A stretch of DNA of 64,000 bases from positions 558,001 through 622,000 of the forward strand of contig NZ_SJPW01000001.1 of NCBI RefSeq assembly GCF_007860125.1, read 5' to 3'. The notes under the pieces are model-generated. The model saw only the letters and a program-made list of their open reading frames with translations, was not told where the DNA came from and did no database searches. This document shows positions 26,213 to 36,212 of this stretch, piece by piece. The position numbers and the translations under genes are program-made. Each line of letters opens with the position of its first letter. Position 1 is the stretch's first letter. Source of the stretch: Rubripirellula tenax. Lineage in GTDB: Bacteria; Planctomycetota; Planctomycetia; Pirellulales; Pirellulaceae.

Positions 26213-27796
26213 ACTGTCGTGCTTCAGGTCCGATTTTGATTTCGGGTCGAGTTCGGGGATGATGTTCTTGGCCAGTACTTTGCCCAGCTCGACGCCCCAT
26301 TGATCGAATGCGTCGATATTCCAAATGATGCTTTGCACGTAGACGCTGTGTTCGTACAACGCGACCAGTTTGCCAAGGATGGCCGGCGACATCACATCGG
26401 CGAAGATGGTGCTGGACGGTCGGTTACCTTCGAACGCACGGTGCGGCACCAGCCACGCCTCGGTGCCTTCGGCGGCAACTTCATCGGCCGTTTTTCCGAA
26501 CGCCAGGGCTTCGCTTTGTGCCAACACATTCGCCATCAGAATGTCTTGGTGGTCGCCGATCGGATTGAGCGACTTTCCGAATGCGATGAAGTCGCAAGGA
26601 ATCAAACGCGTTCCTTGATGGATCAATTGATAGAACGAGTGTTGGCCGTTGGTGCCCGGTTCGCCCCAGTAAATCATGCCAGTGTCGTAAGTGACTCGGT
26701 CGCCATCGGTCGTCACATACTTGCCGTTGCTCTCCATCGTCAACTGTTGCAGGTACGCGGGGAATCGCTTCAGGTATTGTTCGTAGGGCAGCACTGCCGT
26801 CGTCTCGCAACCGAAAAAGTTCGAATACCAAACCGCCAACATACCCATCAACACGGGCAGGTTTTCGGTCAACGGCGCGGTGCGAAAGTGCTGGTCCATT
26901 TCATGGAAACCGTCAAGCATTTCGCGGTAGTGCTTCGGTCCGATCGCCAACATCGTTGACAGTCCGATTGCCGACTCCATCGAATAGCGACCGCCGACCC
27001 AATCCCAGAACTCGAACATATTTGCGGTATCGATGCCGAACGCCGATACTAATTCGGCGTTCGTCGACAACGCGACGAAGTGCTTAGGAATCGCCGCTTC
27101 GTCGCCACCCAATCCGGCCAGCAACCACGTGCGTGCGGTGGTCGCGTTGGTCATCGTCTCGATCGTTGTGAACGTCTTCGATGCGACAATGAACAGCGTC
27201 TCGGCCGGATCCAAGTCGACGGTGGCTTCGGCAAAGTCAGTCGCGTCCACGTTGCTGACGAACCGCATGGTCAAGTTGCGATCGCTGAAGTGCTTCAGCG
27301 CCTCGTAAGCCATGACCGGACCAAGATCCGATCCGCCGATGCCAACGTTGACGATGTTGCGGATCCGCTTGCCCGTGTGCCCCTTCCAATCGCCGCCGCG
27401 GACGCGATCACAAAACTTGGCCATCTTATCAAGCACCGCGTGGACATCGGGAATCACATTCTCGCCGTCGACCATCACCGTGGCGCCCTTGGGTGCTCGC
27501 AGTGCTGTGTGCAATACGGCGCGGCCCTCCGTCAGGTTGATCTTCTCGCCCGTAAACATCGCTTCGATGCGACCTTGTACATCCGCTGCTTCGGCCAGTC
27601 CGACTAGCAAGCCCATCGTTTCTGCGGTGACTCGGTTCTTTGAATAGTCCAGGTACAAACCGGCAGCCTCGACCGTCAACGTTTCGCCTCGCGATGGGTC
27701 GTCGGCAAACATTTTCCGCAGATGAACGTCTCGGATGGCGTCGAAATGCTTGGCGAGCGATTTCCACTGGGGCAGCGACGTCAGGGCGGAAGCCAT
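26171..27796 (-). CDS. pgi: Glucose-6-phosphate isomerase
   Basis: A 541-residue cytoplasmic enzyme interconverting glucose-6-phosphate and fructose-6-phosphate (glycolysis/gluconeogenesis, and sugar-nucleotide supply). The ATG at 27796 gives [18 protein letters not shown], the usual Pgi start; an upstream frame extension of 47 residues is not family-like. Signature blocks are [75 protein letters not shown], the catalytic region [18 protein letters not shown], and [10 protein letters not shown] near the end. The length is typical. Its 3' end overlaps the convergent PEP-CTERM gene by 42 bp. Confidence 0.97.
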   Translation of the reverse strand: MASALTSLPQWKSLAKHFDAIRDVHLRKMFADDPSRGETLTVEAAGLYLDYSKNRVTAETMGLLVGLAEAADVQGRIEAMFTGEKINLTEGRAVLHTALRAPKGATVMVDGENVIPDVHAVLDKMAKFCDRVRGGDWKGHTGKRIRNIVNVGIGGSDLGPVMAYEALKHFSDRNLTMRFVSNVDATDFAEATVDLDPAETLFIVASKTFTTIETMTNATTARTWLLAGLGGDEAAIPKHFVALSTNAELVSAFGIDTANMFEFWDWVGGRYSMESAIGLSTMLAIGPKHYREMLDGFHEMDQHFRTAPLTENLPVLMGMLAVWYSNFFGCETTAVLPYEQYLKRFPAYLQQLTMESNGKYVTTDGDRVTYDTGMIYWGEPGTNGQHSFYQLIHQGTRLIPCDFIAFGKSLNPIGDHQDILMANVLAQSEALAFGKTADEVAAEGTEAWLVPHRAFEGNRPSSTIFADVMSPAILGKLVALYEHSVYVQSIIWNIDAFDQWGVELGKVLAKNIIPELDPKSKSDLKHDSSTNQLIRRYRSMR

Positions 27797-28027
27797 GGTT
27801 GATCCTTGTCGTAGATTGTTTCGGTGTTTCAGATTTGGAGCCGATAGGATAGCGGAAAAACCGATTTCATTGCGAAGGGTAGGGCAACGCGAGATGCGCT
27901 GGCGGCGATGCACGGATTCGTGACCTAGGCTTTCCACAGTCGCTGATGCTCGTCGGCGATCACGGGTCTCACAACCGGTTCAACCGGCACGATCCCTTTT
28001 CACCGTCCGCACTCGCGTGGTTGCGTC

Positions 28028-29161
28028 ATGAATCCGCCGGTAAAACACGATCTATCGCCCGAAGCCAAACAGACATTCTCGGTCGTTGGTTTGTTGGCGA
28101 CGGTATTGGTGGTCGGGATCCATTACAAGTCCGACGTCCCCGACCAGCCATTTGCTTCGCTGGCGACCGCGAATCAATTGGCGCAAGAGTTCGTTTTTGG
28201 CGGATTGGCTCGTGTTGCCGTACCGATTTTTGCTTTCGCCGCGGGGCTGTTCTATTTCCGAAGTGATGATGGAACCTTTGCCAGCTACAAAACCAAGTTG
28301 GCCGGGCGAACTCGCACCGTCTTGATTCCGTATTTCATCGTCGCATCCGTTGCGATGCTATTTTGGTTGTTTGTACGCCGGGCCGAAGGCAAGCCGATCG
28401 ACGTCACCGCGCCCCAGTTCGTGACAACTTGGTTGTTGCGTCCTCCGGCCGAACAGCTTTGGTTCTTGCGTGATTTGATGATCTTGGTTGCGATAGCACC
28501 GGCGATCGGTTGGTTTTGTCGTCGCCCCGTCGCTTGTCGGATTTTTATTGGCGCGGTTGCGACCGCTTGGGTCGTGGATTGGCAAGTGTTTCCGATGTTG
28601 GCCGGATGGCGGTCGCTGCAGATGGAAACGCTGCTGTTCTTTTCGCTCGGGTGCATCGCCGTATCTCATTACGACGTGATCGAACGTATCGGCCGATCGC
28701 AGACGTCGACGATCGTTGCGGCAGTCACCCTTTGGATGTCGCTGGTGGTCGTCAAGATTCTGGTCCGCGCCAATTTTGACATGTGGTACTGCGACGATCA
28801 CTCGTTGCCCGACGTGCTCTTGCACCAGGCATCCATCGTTGTGGGTGTGCCGGTGCTGTTTGCGATCGCGTGGCGAATGAGATCACCGTGGTTGGTCCGT
28901 CTATCGGGCGGATCGTTCTTTGTCTATTTGGTCCACGAGTTTCCGCTGCGAGCGGTTGCTCATCGCATCAGCGACCGCTTCATCGACCACGACTATTCTT
29001 GCTGGATTTTGACACCGCTGGTGTTGGTTGGTTGTTACACAGCAGTCGTTTTGATTAGCCGCTTTTGCCCCTCCGCTATTTCCATGTTGACCGGCGGACG
29101 TATCCCTGGCCTGCAAAGCAAGCCCGTTGGAAAGCTATCTCCCCTGAGCGAACCGAACTGA
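28028..29161 (+). CDS. Membrane acyltransferase (acyltransferase-3 family)
   Basis: A 377-residue polytopic membrane protein with about ten hydrophobic helices. The early helix has VGIHYK and the next VAVPIFAFAAGLFYF, typical of acyltransferase-3 (OafA/WecH-like) proteins; later blocks are PPAEQLWFLRDLMI and SGGSFFVYLVHEFPLR. These proteins transfer acetyl or succinyl groups to sugars of exopolysaccharide or lipopolysaccharide, using the periplasmic or cytoplasmic face. The stop overlaps the ATG of the following O-antigen ligase-like gene (TGATG), so the two are coupled and open the polysaccharide locus. Confidence 0.87.
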   Translation: MNPPVKHDLSPEAKQTFSVVGLLATVLVVGIHYKSDVPDQPFASLATANQLAQEFVFGGLARVAVPIFAFAAGLFYFRSDDGTFASYKTKLAGRTRTVLIPYFIVASVAMLFWLFVRRAEGKPIDVTAPQFVTTWLLRPPAEQLWFLRDLMILVAIAPAIGWFCRRPVACRIFIGAVATAWVVDWQVFPMLAGWRSLQMETLLFFSLGCIAVSHYDVIERIGRSQTSTIVAAVTLWMSLVVVKILVRANFDMWYCDDHSLPDVLLHQASIVVGVPVLFAIAWRMRSPWLVRLSGGSFFVYLVHEFPLRAVAHRISDRFIDHDYSCWILTPLVLVGCYTAVVLISRFCPSAISMLTGGRIPGLQSKPVGKLSPLSEPN

Positions 29162-30546
29162 TGGAATTTCTAGTCGCCCTATTTACTATCGCCGCTCTTG
29201 TGTGGCTGGTGCCCGTTTTGCAGTCCGGTCGATTGATGGCGGTTGCACTGTTGGTGTTGGCCGTGGGGACGGTGTTCGGTCCTGCGTTTTTTGCAATCGA
29301 TGGCCCGATTCAAATCAGTCTCGACCGTGTCCTTTGGGGCGGCATGTTTGGGATGGCCGCGATTGGTTGGCGGATGGGTAACGTCACTTTCCCAAAAATG
29401 ACTCGCATGGATTGGATGGTTGTTGGGATCGTCGGCTGGTTCTTCGTTCGAACATTGGGTGGTGGATCGGTTCCCGGCGGTTCGTCGCCGACGGCCCGAT
29501 GGTTGTTTTACATCGCAATGCCGGCGGGGATGTATGCGATCGCTCGTATTATCAAGATCGATCAGAAAGACGTACGATGGTTGACGTTGGGTGCGATCGG
29601 GCTGGGGGTGTATTTGGCAGTGACGGCCCTGTTCGAAGTCTTTGGCTTGCACGCCTTGGTCTTTCCTCGCTTCATCGTCAACGCTGAACAGTGGGAATTT
29701 TTCGGCCGGGGCCGAGGCCCGCTGATGAACCCGTCGGGCAACGGTATGCTGATCAGCATCGCGTTGACGGCCGCGTGTTTGCACTTCGTGTACGCCGACC
29801 GTCAGATGAAGGTCCTGTACGCGGCGATCGCAGGCGTCTTGCTTTTGGGTGTCTACGCAACTCTGACTCGCAGTGCATGGATGGGCGGAATCGCGGCAGC
29901 CGGTTTGGTCGCCATGACGTATTCGCCACGTTGGGTCCGTGTGCTGGGACTGATGACGATTGTCTTGTTGGGCGGCGCGTCGGTGATGGGACTGAAGGAA
30001 CAACTGGTACAGATGAAACGCGACAAAAACTTGTCGGCCGCCGATGCTCAAAAGTCGATGGCACTGCGGCCGTTGTTGGCGATCGTGGCCTGGGAAATGT
30101 TCAAAGACAAACCGATCGCCGGACACGGATTCGGCCACTACTATTCGCACAACGATCCCTATCACAACGACCGCAGCTACGACTTGCCGCTTGAGATGGC
30201 GCGCCCGTACAACCAACACAACGTATTCCTTTCCGTCGTGGTCGACACAGGACTTGTCGGCGCGTCCTTGTTTGTCGCGTGGCTGCTAAGCCTTGCCGGA
30301 ACCGCGTGGCGACTGGCTTATGAACCGGCCAAAAAACCAGAGGCTCGATTCATTGGGCTGATATTGTTGGGCACGATGCTGGCCTATATCGCCAACGGGA
30401 TGTTCCAGGACGTGTTGATCATTCCGATGGTCCACATGTTCCTGTTCTTCATCGGCGGAGTCGCAGTGACCGCGAAACAAAGCGGTATCCTGGTCACCGT
30501 TCCCGAACCGGCGTTCGCCACAGTTACGCGTCCGGCGCTGGCATAG
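29161..30546 (+). CDS. O-antigen ligase/polymerase-like membrane protein
   Basis: A 461-residue protein starting at ATG 29161, sharing one base with the upstream stop codon. There are about twelve hydrophobic segments and a large loop. The Wzy_C/WaaL signature region includes YATLTRSAWMGGIAAAG (the conserved Arg after the helix) and, in the outer loop, GHGFGHYYSHNDPYHN and RPYNQHNVFLSVVVDTGLVG with the conserved His. It likely joins or ligates undecaprenyl-linked glycan repeats on the outer face of the cytoplasmic membrane. It is one of three such proteins in the 28-50 kb locus, so the division of labour between them is unclear. Confidence 0.88.
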   Translation: MEFLVALFTIAALVWLVPVLQSGRLMAVALLVLAVGTVFGPAFFAIDGPIQISLDRVLWGGMFGMAAIGWRMGNVTFPKMTRMDWMVVGIVGWFFVRTLGGGSVPGGSSPTARWLFYIAMPAGMYAIARIIKIDQKDVRWLTLGAIGLGVYLAVTALFEVFGLHALVFPRFIVNAEQWEFFGRGRGPLMNPSGNGMLISIALTAACLHFVYADRQMKVLYAAIAGVLLLGVYATLTRSAWMGGIAAAGLVAMTYSPRWVRVLGLMTIVLLGGASVMGLKEQLVQMKRDKNLSAADAQKSMALRPLLAIVAWEMFKDKPIAGHGFGHYYSHNDPYHNDRSYDLPLEMARPYNQHNVFLSVVVDTGLVGASLFVAWLLSLAGTAWRLAYEPAKKPEARFIGLILLGTMLAYIANGMFQDVLIIPMVHMFLFFIGGVAVTAKQSGILVTVPEPAFATVTRPALA

Positions 30547-30555
30547 CAGTTTCGA

Positions 30556-31770
30556 TCAGCGAAGCGTTTTTGCTCGCGGAGTCCAGTCGGTGATCGGCGA
30601 TTGATCGGCCAGCCGAAGCTCGCTTTCGCACTTCATGTCCTCGTCTTCGCCTCGCAGCCGAACGTGAACAATCACGTCCTCGCCGTTGGGTCGTTCGTCT
30701 TGCCATTGAATCGGAACATGAAGTCCAACGACCGGGTGTTGGCGAATCAGCGTTTGAACTTGGCCGCGAGTGAAATCCCAGCGACCAATGTTCGCTGCGT
30801 CCGCCGGCCGCGACGGATCAAGCACAACGATGGACAGCTCGGCATCGATGTCAAAGTTCGTGATATCCACAGGACGACCTGCCGCATCGATCGCGTTGAC
30901 AACAATCACAGCTCCATCGACAACGCCATCGGTATGATGAGGCACCGAGAGCGTCGGGTGGATTTGCAGTTTTTCTGGCACGCCCATTTGAGCTTGAATT
31001 GCATCGGGCAACATGATCTGGCCGGGCGGCTTTTCGTCTTGGTTGCCCATCGGCGGAGGCAAGACTTCGCCCGGTTCGATCGGCGGAACGAGGGTATCGT
31101 TTTTACCCGGCGGCATAGGCCCACCCGGTGCCGGCAACAGTTCGGCGTCGCTGAAGTCATCTTCGAACGGATTCGTTTTCGAATTCGGCTTATCTAACGA
31201 ACGCGTTGATTTGGACGACTTGGCATCCGGTTTGGGAGCATCGATGGCTTCGGGATCCGTCAACGCATCGGTATCGACGGGCTCGCCCTCGTCGAACATC
31301 GGCAAATCGTATTCGTCGGTTTCTAGTCCCTCGCCCAAATCGAATTCGGGCAGATCCGCTTGTGGATCGGCATACGGCGTCGGGATCCGATGGGCCGAAT
31401 TGTGATCGCTGGGCGAATCGGGGCCGTATGGCTCGGGATGGTCATGGGGGCGAATCACCGACGGCGTCGGAATCCTGGCCTCAGCAACTTTCCGTCGATA
31501 TTGTTCCAGTTGGTCGCGAAGCACACGGTTTTCGTAGTCGGCTTCATAGAGCTGGTCTTCCAAAACACGCGATTCCGACATCAACCGTTGGTTGTACAAA
31601 TCGCGGTGAGCCCGGTTGTTGCACCCGATGGAGGCAACGATTAGTCCAAACGCTAGCAAGCACGCAAACTGCGAGCGGATGGGCAAACGGCGGGACTTCC
31701 TTGCACGCACCGGCGGAAACGTCAAATTCTTGGAATCGAAGAAAGAAGACTCAAGTCTTTCGATTAACAA
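30556..31770 (-). CDS. Lipoprotein with coiled coil and proline-rich middle, unknown function
   Basis: About 404 residues if read from TTG 31770; a GTG at 31710 would give a tidier lipoprotein signal, so the start is uncertain. The N-terminal part has basic residues, a hydrophobic stretch (FACLLAFGLIVAS) and lipobox ASIGC. A short coiled coil (RVLEDQLYEADYENRVLRDQ) follows, then a long acidic, proline-rich linker. The last 130 residues form a beta-rich domain (LQIHPTLSVPHHTDGVVDGA; VVGLHVPIQWQDERPNGEDV). It has no catalytic motif and I do not recognise it. It follows the GT4 gene by 27 bp on the same strand and may be an envelope factor of the polysaccharide locus. Confidence 0.72.
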   Translation of the reverse strand: MLIERLESSFFDSKNLTFPPVRARKSRRLPIRSQFACLLAFGLIVASIGCNNRAHRDLYNQRLMSESRVLEDQLYEADYENRVLRDQLEQYRRKVAEARIPTPSVIRPHDHPEPYGPDSPSDHNSAHRIPTPYADPQADLPEFDLGEGLETDEYDLPMFDEGEPVDTDALTDPEAIDAPKPDAKSSKSTRSLDKPNSKTNPFEDDFSDAELLPAPGGPMPPGKNDTLVPPIEPGEVLPPPMGNQDEKPPGQIMLPDAIQAQMGVPEKLQIHPTLSVPHHTDGVVDGAVIVVNAIDAAGRPVDITNFDIDAELSIVVLDPSRPADAANIGRWDFTRGQVQTLIRQHPVVGLHVPIQWQDERPNGEDVIVHVRLRGEDEDMKCESELRLADQSPITDWTPRAKTLR

Positions 31771-31797
31771 GCCGACGTCCCCAACGTCAACGTCGTT

Positions 31798-32907
31798 TTA
31801 GCGAACCGCCACGCCGCGATCGTTCAGGCATTGTTCGTAGAGTTCCAAATGCTGCTGTACCACGCGGTCGCGGGTGAAGTGCTCGACCACTCGGGTTTTC
31901 CCGCTTTCGATCATTTGAGCAGTCTTATCCGGTTCCGAAATCACCGCTCGCAGTGCGGCTGCGAAACCTTGACGATCGCCCATCGGAACGACTCGCCCGT
32001 CGATGCCGTCGCGGACCACTTCGGGGCATCCGTTGACGTCACAGATCACCACCGGCAACCCCATGGCCATGGCTTCGACCGGTGCGATGGGCAGCCCCTC
32101 ATAGCGACTGGCCAACAGGAACGTTCCCGTTTCGGACATGATCTTCAGGCCATCGTCGCGACTTTGGTGACCGTACATCCGCACGTTCGTCAGATTCTCG
32201 CGGGCGACCTGGGCACGAATCTCGTCCTCCATATCGCCGCCGCCGATCATGTGAAAAACAAAACCGTCGTCGGCCAGCATCGCGGCCAGTTCCAAAATCA
32301 GCTCGGGATACTTTTGATGCGTCACCCGCCCTAGCACGGCGACGTTTTTCGGATCGCGCAGCCCGTCGTATTGGGGAATGTCCGACAAACGCAGACCGTT
32401 ACGAATGACGGTGCTTCGTGACGGATCCGGCACGAACCCCAGTTGCAGCCCGACTTCGCGATCTTTCTCGCAAACGTGAACCGTCTTGTAGACCGATCGG
32501 CTGATGTGCCGCTCGGCGCGTTTCCCCAGGAACCGAAGCGGTGCCGGTTTGGTGTAAAAGTGGTAGCCACGGACGGTGTACAGCGACGTCGGAAACCGAG
32601 CCTGATTGCCACCCCGCGTCCAGGCGAACGCGGCCCTTCCGCCGTGGACGTGAACGATGTCGGGATTGACCTGCTCGACAACGGCGCTGAGTTCGCGAAC
32701 GATGCGCCGGTTCAGCCGTCCGCTAAAAAAGTCGAGGCCGTCACAAACTTGAGCGCCCAGAGCCGTTGCTTGCTCGATGGCGTACGAATCACGTTGGCTA
32801 CAAAAGGCGACGTCGACGGATCGACCGAGCAAGTCTTCGGTCAGGGCCAACACGTTGGTGGTTCCGCCGCCGGGGACACCGTCGGCGACGACCTGTAGGA
32901 CTTTCAT
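31798..32907 (-). CDS. Glycosyltransferase family 4
   Basis: A 369-residue GT-B fold enzyme. The N-terminal VLQVVADGVPGGGTTNVLALTE carries the glycine-rich acceptor-side loop. The C-terminal donor-binding part has NVAVLGRVTHQKYPELILE, MIGGGDMEDEIRAQV and the E-x7-E motif in SRYEGLPIAPVEAMAMGLP. It transfers a sugar from a nucleotide donor to a lipid-linked glycan at the inner face of the membrane; the donor cannot be deduced. It is divergent from the flippase gene across a 421-bp region. Confidence 0.92.
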   Translation of the reverse strand: MKVLQVVADGVPGGGTTNVLALTEDLLGRSVDVAFCSQRDSYAIEQATALGAQVCDGLDFFSGRLNRRIVRELSAVVEQVNPDIVHVHGGRAAFAWTRGGNQARFPTSLYTVRGYHFYTKPAPLRFLGKRAERHISRSVYKTVHVCEKDREVGLQLGFVPDPSRSTVIRNGLRLSDIPQYDGLRDPKNVAVLGRVTHQKYPELILELAAMLADDGFVFHMIGGGDMEDEIRAQVARENLTNVRMYGHQSRDDGLKIMSETGTFLLASRYEGLPIAPVEAMAMGLPVVICDVNGCPEVVRDGIDGRVVPMGDRQGFAAALRAVISEPDKTAQMIESGKTRVVEHFTRDRVVQQHLELYEQCLNDRGVAVR

Positions 32908-33328
32908 TTCAGTTTCTTTGTTCCCATCCGCAACGGTTAGAGCGATAACAAGTTGGCTTAGGCCTTCTGCCTGTCATTCCGATTTTTGACAGACTAAAAA
33001 GCCTATCCTACTTCGACGATCGATCGTCATTTTTTTGTTCGCGAAAAAACGAAAACCCGATATCGGCCATCCCCTGCCAAGACGTATCACCCTTGCATTC
33101 CACACAATCAAGCGTCAACGGTAAAGACTGAAAACCAACTGAAAATTTTGCAAAAAAAAGCCGTTTTGACGCCGCGTCGGATTGATCTGCGAGGTAACTC
33201 TATGCGGATGAACGATTCCCCATCGCAATTTCGGAAGCCTCCATGAAGAACCTTGATAGTCGCCGAAGCTCGCCGATGGTTCGGCTTGCGTCAACGGATT
33301 CTCAAGTTGGTTCAACGGCTTGGGTCGG
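32908..33328. other. Divergent intergenic region with palindrome
   Basis: These 421 bases, between the divergent GT4 and flippase genes, are clearly A/T-richer than the surroundings (several A- and T-runs between 33020 and 33170). They should hold both promoters. A perfect 14-bp palindrome GACGATCGATCGTC lies at 33015-33028, followed by ATTTTTTTG. No plus-strand gene ends just upstream, so an operator is more plausible than a terminator. No gene seen. Confidence 0.45.
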
Positions 33329-34609
33329 ATGAACCAGACCGTCCGCCAACGCGTGATCGGATTTGCGACTCGCCGTACTCGAGGATCGCGTGAACACGCC
33401 CAGGCGTCTGCCGTGCTCGCCGTGGGCTACGTCGCTCAGTTGGTTTTCCAGATGGGCTACTTTCTGGTCCTGACGCGGATGTTGGGGGTCGAGCGTTTCG
33501 GTCAGTTTGCGACGGCGCTAGCCGCCATCAATCTGGTATCGCCGTTCGCAGGAATCGGATACGCGGAAGTCGCGCTGGTGCGAATCAGCAGCAACCGCGA
33601 CGAAACCGGTTTGTGGGCAACCAACTCGGTCGCGGCGACCGTTTTCTTGGGGATTCCGCTCTCGATCGCGTTGGCCCTGGCCTGCTATCTGTTCAACTCG
33701 CCGCATTGGATCGATTGGTACTTGATGCTGGGGTTGGCTTTGGGGGAATTAACCCTTGTCCGCGGCTGCAACGTGCTGGCGAGAGTCCATCAAGCCAGAC
33801 GCGAAATCACTCGGACTTCGATGATTAACGTCGCCATCGCAGCGGTCAAAGCCGTTGTTGCGTTTGGCTTGCTCATCGCCGGTCAGCATTCGCTGCTGCT
33901 GCTGATCATTTTCCTAAACATGAGCCTGCTGCCGCTGCTGGTTTATTTGTTCCATTCAATGACCCGATTTGCGCCCTATCACGGCATGAGTTGGTCAGCG
34001 CTAAACGCCAACATGGGCCTAGCGTTCTCGTTCACATCGGGCGTGTTTAGCAAAGCGGTCTACACGGACTTGGACAAGCTGTTCTTGGCACGCTGGACCG
34101 CACCCGAGATCGTCGGCATGTACGCGGCCGGTTACAAGATGTTGTCGCTCGCATTCTTACCCATCCGATCGATCCTCGAAGCAACCTTTCCGCGTCAAGT
34201 CGAACGTGCGGCGATCAGCGGCCGATCATGCGCCACATTTTCCTTGGGGCTGCTGGCAGCCAACGTTGGGCTGGCCAGCATCATGTCGGTCGCAATTTAT
34301 GTGATGGCACCGTGGGCGCCGCTGATTTTGGGCAGGGACTTTACCGACTCGGTTGCCATCCTGCGAATCGGCTGCATTCTACCGATGCTACAAGCATCGC
34401 ATTACAGCATGGGAAACTATTTGACGGCGATCGGGCGCCAAACCGTTCGCTCAACAACCCAAATGACAATCGTGGCCGCGTACGTCGTGATCGCGTTTTT
34501 GTTGATTCCCACCTATTCATGGCACGGCGCGATCTGGACCAGCTTGGCGTGTGAAGGCCTATTAGTCGTCTTGTTCGCGATCGCGTGTATGACGTTCAAA
34601 AAAAAATGA
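33329..34609 (+). CDS. Polysaccharide flippase (Wzx/MATE-like, MOP superfamily)
   Basis: A 426-residue membrane protein from ATG 33329 (an in-frame TTG lies three codons upstream). It has about twelve helices, opening with QASAVLAVGYVAQLVFQMGY and LTRMLGVERFGQFATALAAI, the typical start of polysaccharide_synt/Wzx-type flippases, with a later block SKAVYTDLDKLFLARW. It moves lipid-linked oligosaccharide across the cytoplasmic membrane for polymerisation outside. It supports a Wzx/Wzy-dependent route, in line with the polymerase-like proteins and the BY-kinase/Wzz protein downstream. Confidence 0.9.
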   Translation: MNQTVRQRVIGFATRRTRGSREHAQASAVLAVGYVAQLVFQMGYFLVLTRMLGVERFGQFATALAAINLVSPFAGIGYAEVALVRISSNRDETGLWATNSVAATVFLGIPLSIALALACYLFNSPHWIDWYLMLGLALGELTLVRGCNVLARVHQARREITRTSMINVAIAAVKAVVAFGLLIAGQHSLLLLIIFLNMSLLPLLVYLFHSMTRFAPYHGMSWSALNANMGLAFSFTSGVFSKAVYTDLDKLFLARWTAPEIVGMYAAGYKMLSLAFLPIRSILEATFPRQVERAAISGRSCATFSLGLLAANVGLASIMSVAIYVMAPWAPLILGRDFTDSVAILRIGCILPMLQASHYSMGNYLTAIGRQTVRSTTQMTIVAAYVVIAFLLIPTYSWHGAIWTSLACEGLLVVLFAIACMTFKKK

Positions 34610-34719
34610 CACAAAAGCCTTAGGATCGTGCGAGAACTAAGTGTCAACTATCACTCCGCGAACGTTCGTAAAATCGAAACTTTCGCGGCGCAAAAGACGA
34701 CGAGAAAACCCCGTCGGTC

Positions 34720-35877
34720 CTATGCGTGTTTTCCAGTGGCATAAATGTTTTGCAGACTCTGAACGCCGTTTTCGACCGAGAAATCGGATTGTCGAATCAG
34801 GTCTAGGCATCGCTGTCGTTGGCGATCGTGGTGACGAAGCCGAATCAGCGACGAATCCCAAGGTTCGCTAACCGAAAGCCAGGTCACAAGTTCGGGTATG
34901 GCAACGGATTCTCGCGCGATCGCATCCGACAAGACACAAGGCAACCCCGCCGCCTGCGCCTCAATGATTGCAAGAGGCAACCCCTCGTACTTTGACGGCA
35001 TGATGAAGACATCCATCGCTGCCGAAAGCAACCTTGGTACGTCGACACGATTTCCCGCGAATCGGACACGCTCGGCGATTCCAAGCTCCTCCGCTCGCGC
35101 CTCGATGTCACCGCGAAGCGGGCCGTCACCGAGCAGCAACAGAAACGCTTCGGGAATCTGCTTCACCACTTCGACGAACGTTTCGATCGTCAATCGATGA
35201 TTCTTCACGTCGACAAACCGCCCCACTTGCCCAATAACCCACGCGTCCCTTGGGATCCCCAATTCCTTGCGTGTTTCGGACCGATCGTGATTTAACGAAA
35301 AAGGTTCGAGATCGACACTACAGTGCATCACCTGGCACAAACCTTGCTCCTTCCAGTTCTCACCAAAAAGCGACAATGCTGCTGGAATACTCGCAGCAAT
35401 CCCCAGCGTCGCGTGCCGAAAAAGCAATCGCCGCATCATCCGCACATACAGCTTTCGACCGATACCGCTTTTTGAGTCGCGAATGGAAGAATCGGTATGT
35501 ATATGCGCGATTCGGCACGCTATTCGTTGGCGGCTCGCCAACCGCATCACATACCCATTGAAATGGTTGTAGTGACTGTGGACGACATCATAGGGACCGT
35601 GTTCACGAAGGATTCGCGTCAACCGACCACCATAGCCCACCGCCGCTCGGTCGCCGGTATAGTAAATTTTGGATCCCAACTGTCTGACTTCTTCGTCGTA
35701 GTCGCCGGCCCGATCGCTTTCCAAAACAAAATCGACGGTGAACCGCGTTCGATCGATCGCCCGAAGCATGTGCATCAGCCACGTTTCAATCCCGGCGCGG
35801 TTGAGCGTACCCACGAGGTGAAGCACGCGAATTCGTCGTGTTGTCTCTGACGCCTCGGCGTCGTTCGATCGATGCAT
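34720..35877 (-). CDS. Glycosyltransferase family 4
   Basis: A 385-residue GT-B enzyme; ATG 35877 is chosen over an in-frame TTG at 35892. The N-terminal block VLHLVGTLNRAGIETWLMHM and the donor-domain blocks VIGQVGRFVDVKNHRLTIE, LLLLGDGPLRGDIEARAEEL and PSKYEGLPLAIIEAQAAGLP (E-x7-E) are typical of capsule/EpsF-like GT4 proteins. It is convergent with the flippase gene (110 bp apart) and divergent from the methyltransferase. The sugar donor is unknown. Confidence 0.92.
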   Translation of the reverse strand: MHRSNDAEASETTRRIRVLHLVGTLNRAGIETWLMHMLRAIDRTRFTVDFVLESDRAGDYDEEVRQLGSKIYYTGDRAAVGYGGRLTRILREHGPYDVVHSHYNHFNGYVMRLASRQRIACRIAHIHTDSSIRDSKSGIGRKLYVRMMRRLLFRHATLGIAASIPAALSLFGENWKEQGLCQVMHCSVDLEPFSLNHDRSETRKELGIPRDAWVIGQVGRFVDVKNHRLTIETFVEVVKQIPEAFLLLLGDGPLRGDIEARAEELGIAERVRFAGNRVDVPRLLSAAMDVFIMPSKYEGLPLAIIEAQAAGLPCVLSDAIARESVAIPELVTWLSVSEPWDSSLIRLRHHDRQRQRCLDLIRQSDFSVENGVQSLQNIYATGKHA

Positions 35878-36212
35878 GATCGTGTATCCCAATTCTAAAC
35901 GTTTGAACTCGACGATACCGCAGAACCAAACCCGCCGGAAAGCCCATCTTCATCCCAACTGAAAGTCCAAATACATGCAGACAGCGAGCCGACGGCGCTA
36001 TCGGCGGATTTCGGGTGACGCTATTTTCGGGAAAACCGTGTTCGAATCCGTCGTTATATCCGCCTATGTTTCGACGACGATTAAAGGGCCTATCGGCGCG
36101 TTGTAAAGAAAATGTGCAATACTTGCATTGCCCCGACAAGGCTCGAATTGCGATTCCTCACCGTTCCACCGCCAAAGTTCGACTTGGTCTCTCCCATTCA
36201 AAGAACGACGCC
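35878..36212. other. Divergent intergenic region
   Basis: These 335 bases lie between GT4 and the methyltransferase. The methyltransferase frame stays open upstream to a GTG at 36015, but the extra 66 residues (basic, Cys-containing) do not resemble the family, so I leave them out. Promoters for both genes are expected here; none is clear. Confidence 0.4.

Noticed and set aside
29179-30219. Minus-strand open frame of 346 codons opposite the O-antigen ligase-like gene
   Set aside because: It mirrors a membrane-protein gene (hydrophobic codons read backwards give Gln/His/Asn/Arg), with no signal or domain.
33015-33028. Palindrome followed by T-run as a terminator
   Set aside because: No plus-strand gene ends upstream and the palindrome leaves only a five-pair stem; kept only as a possible operator.
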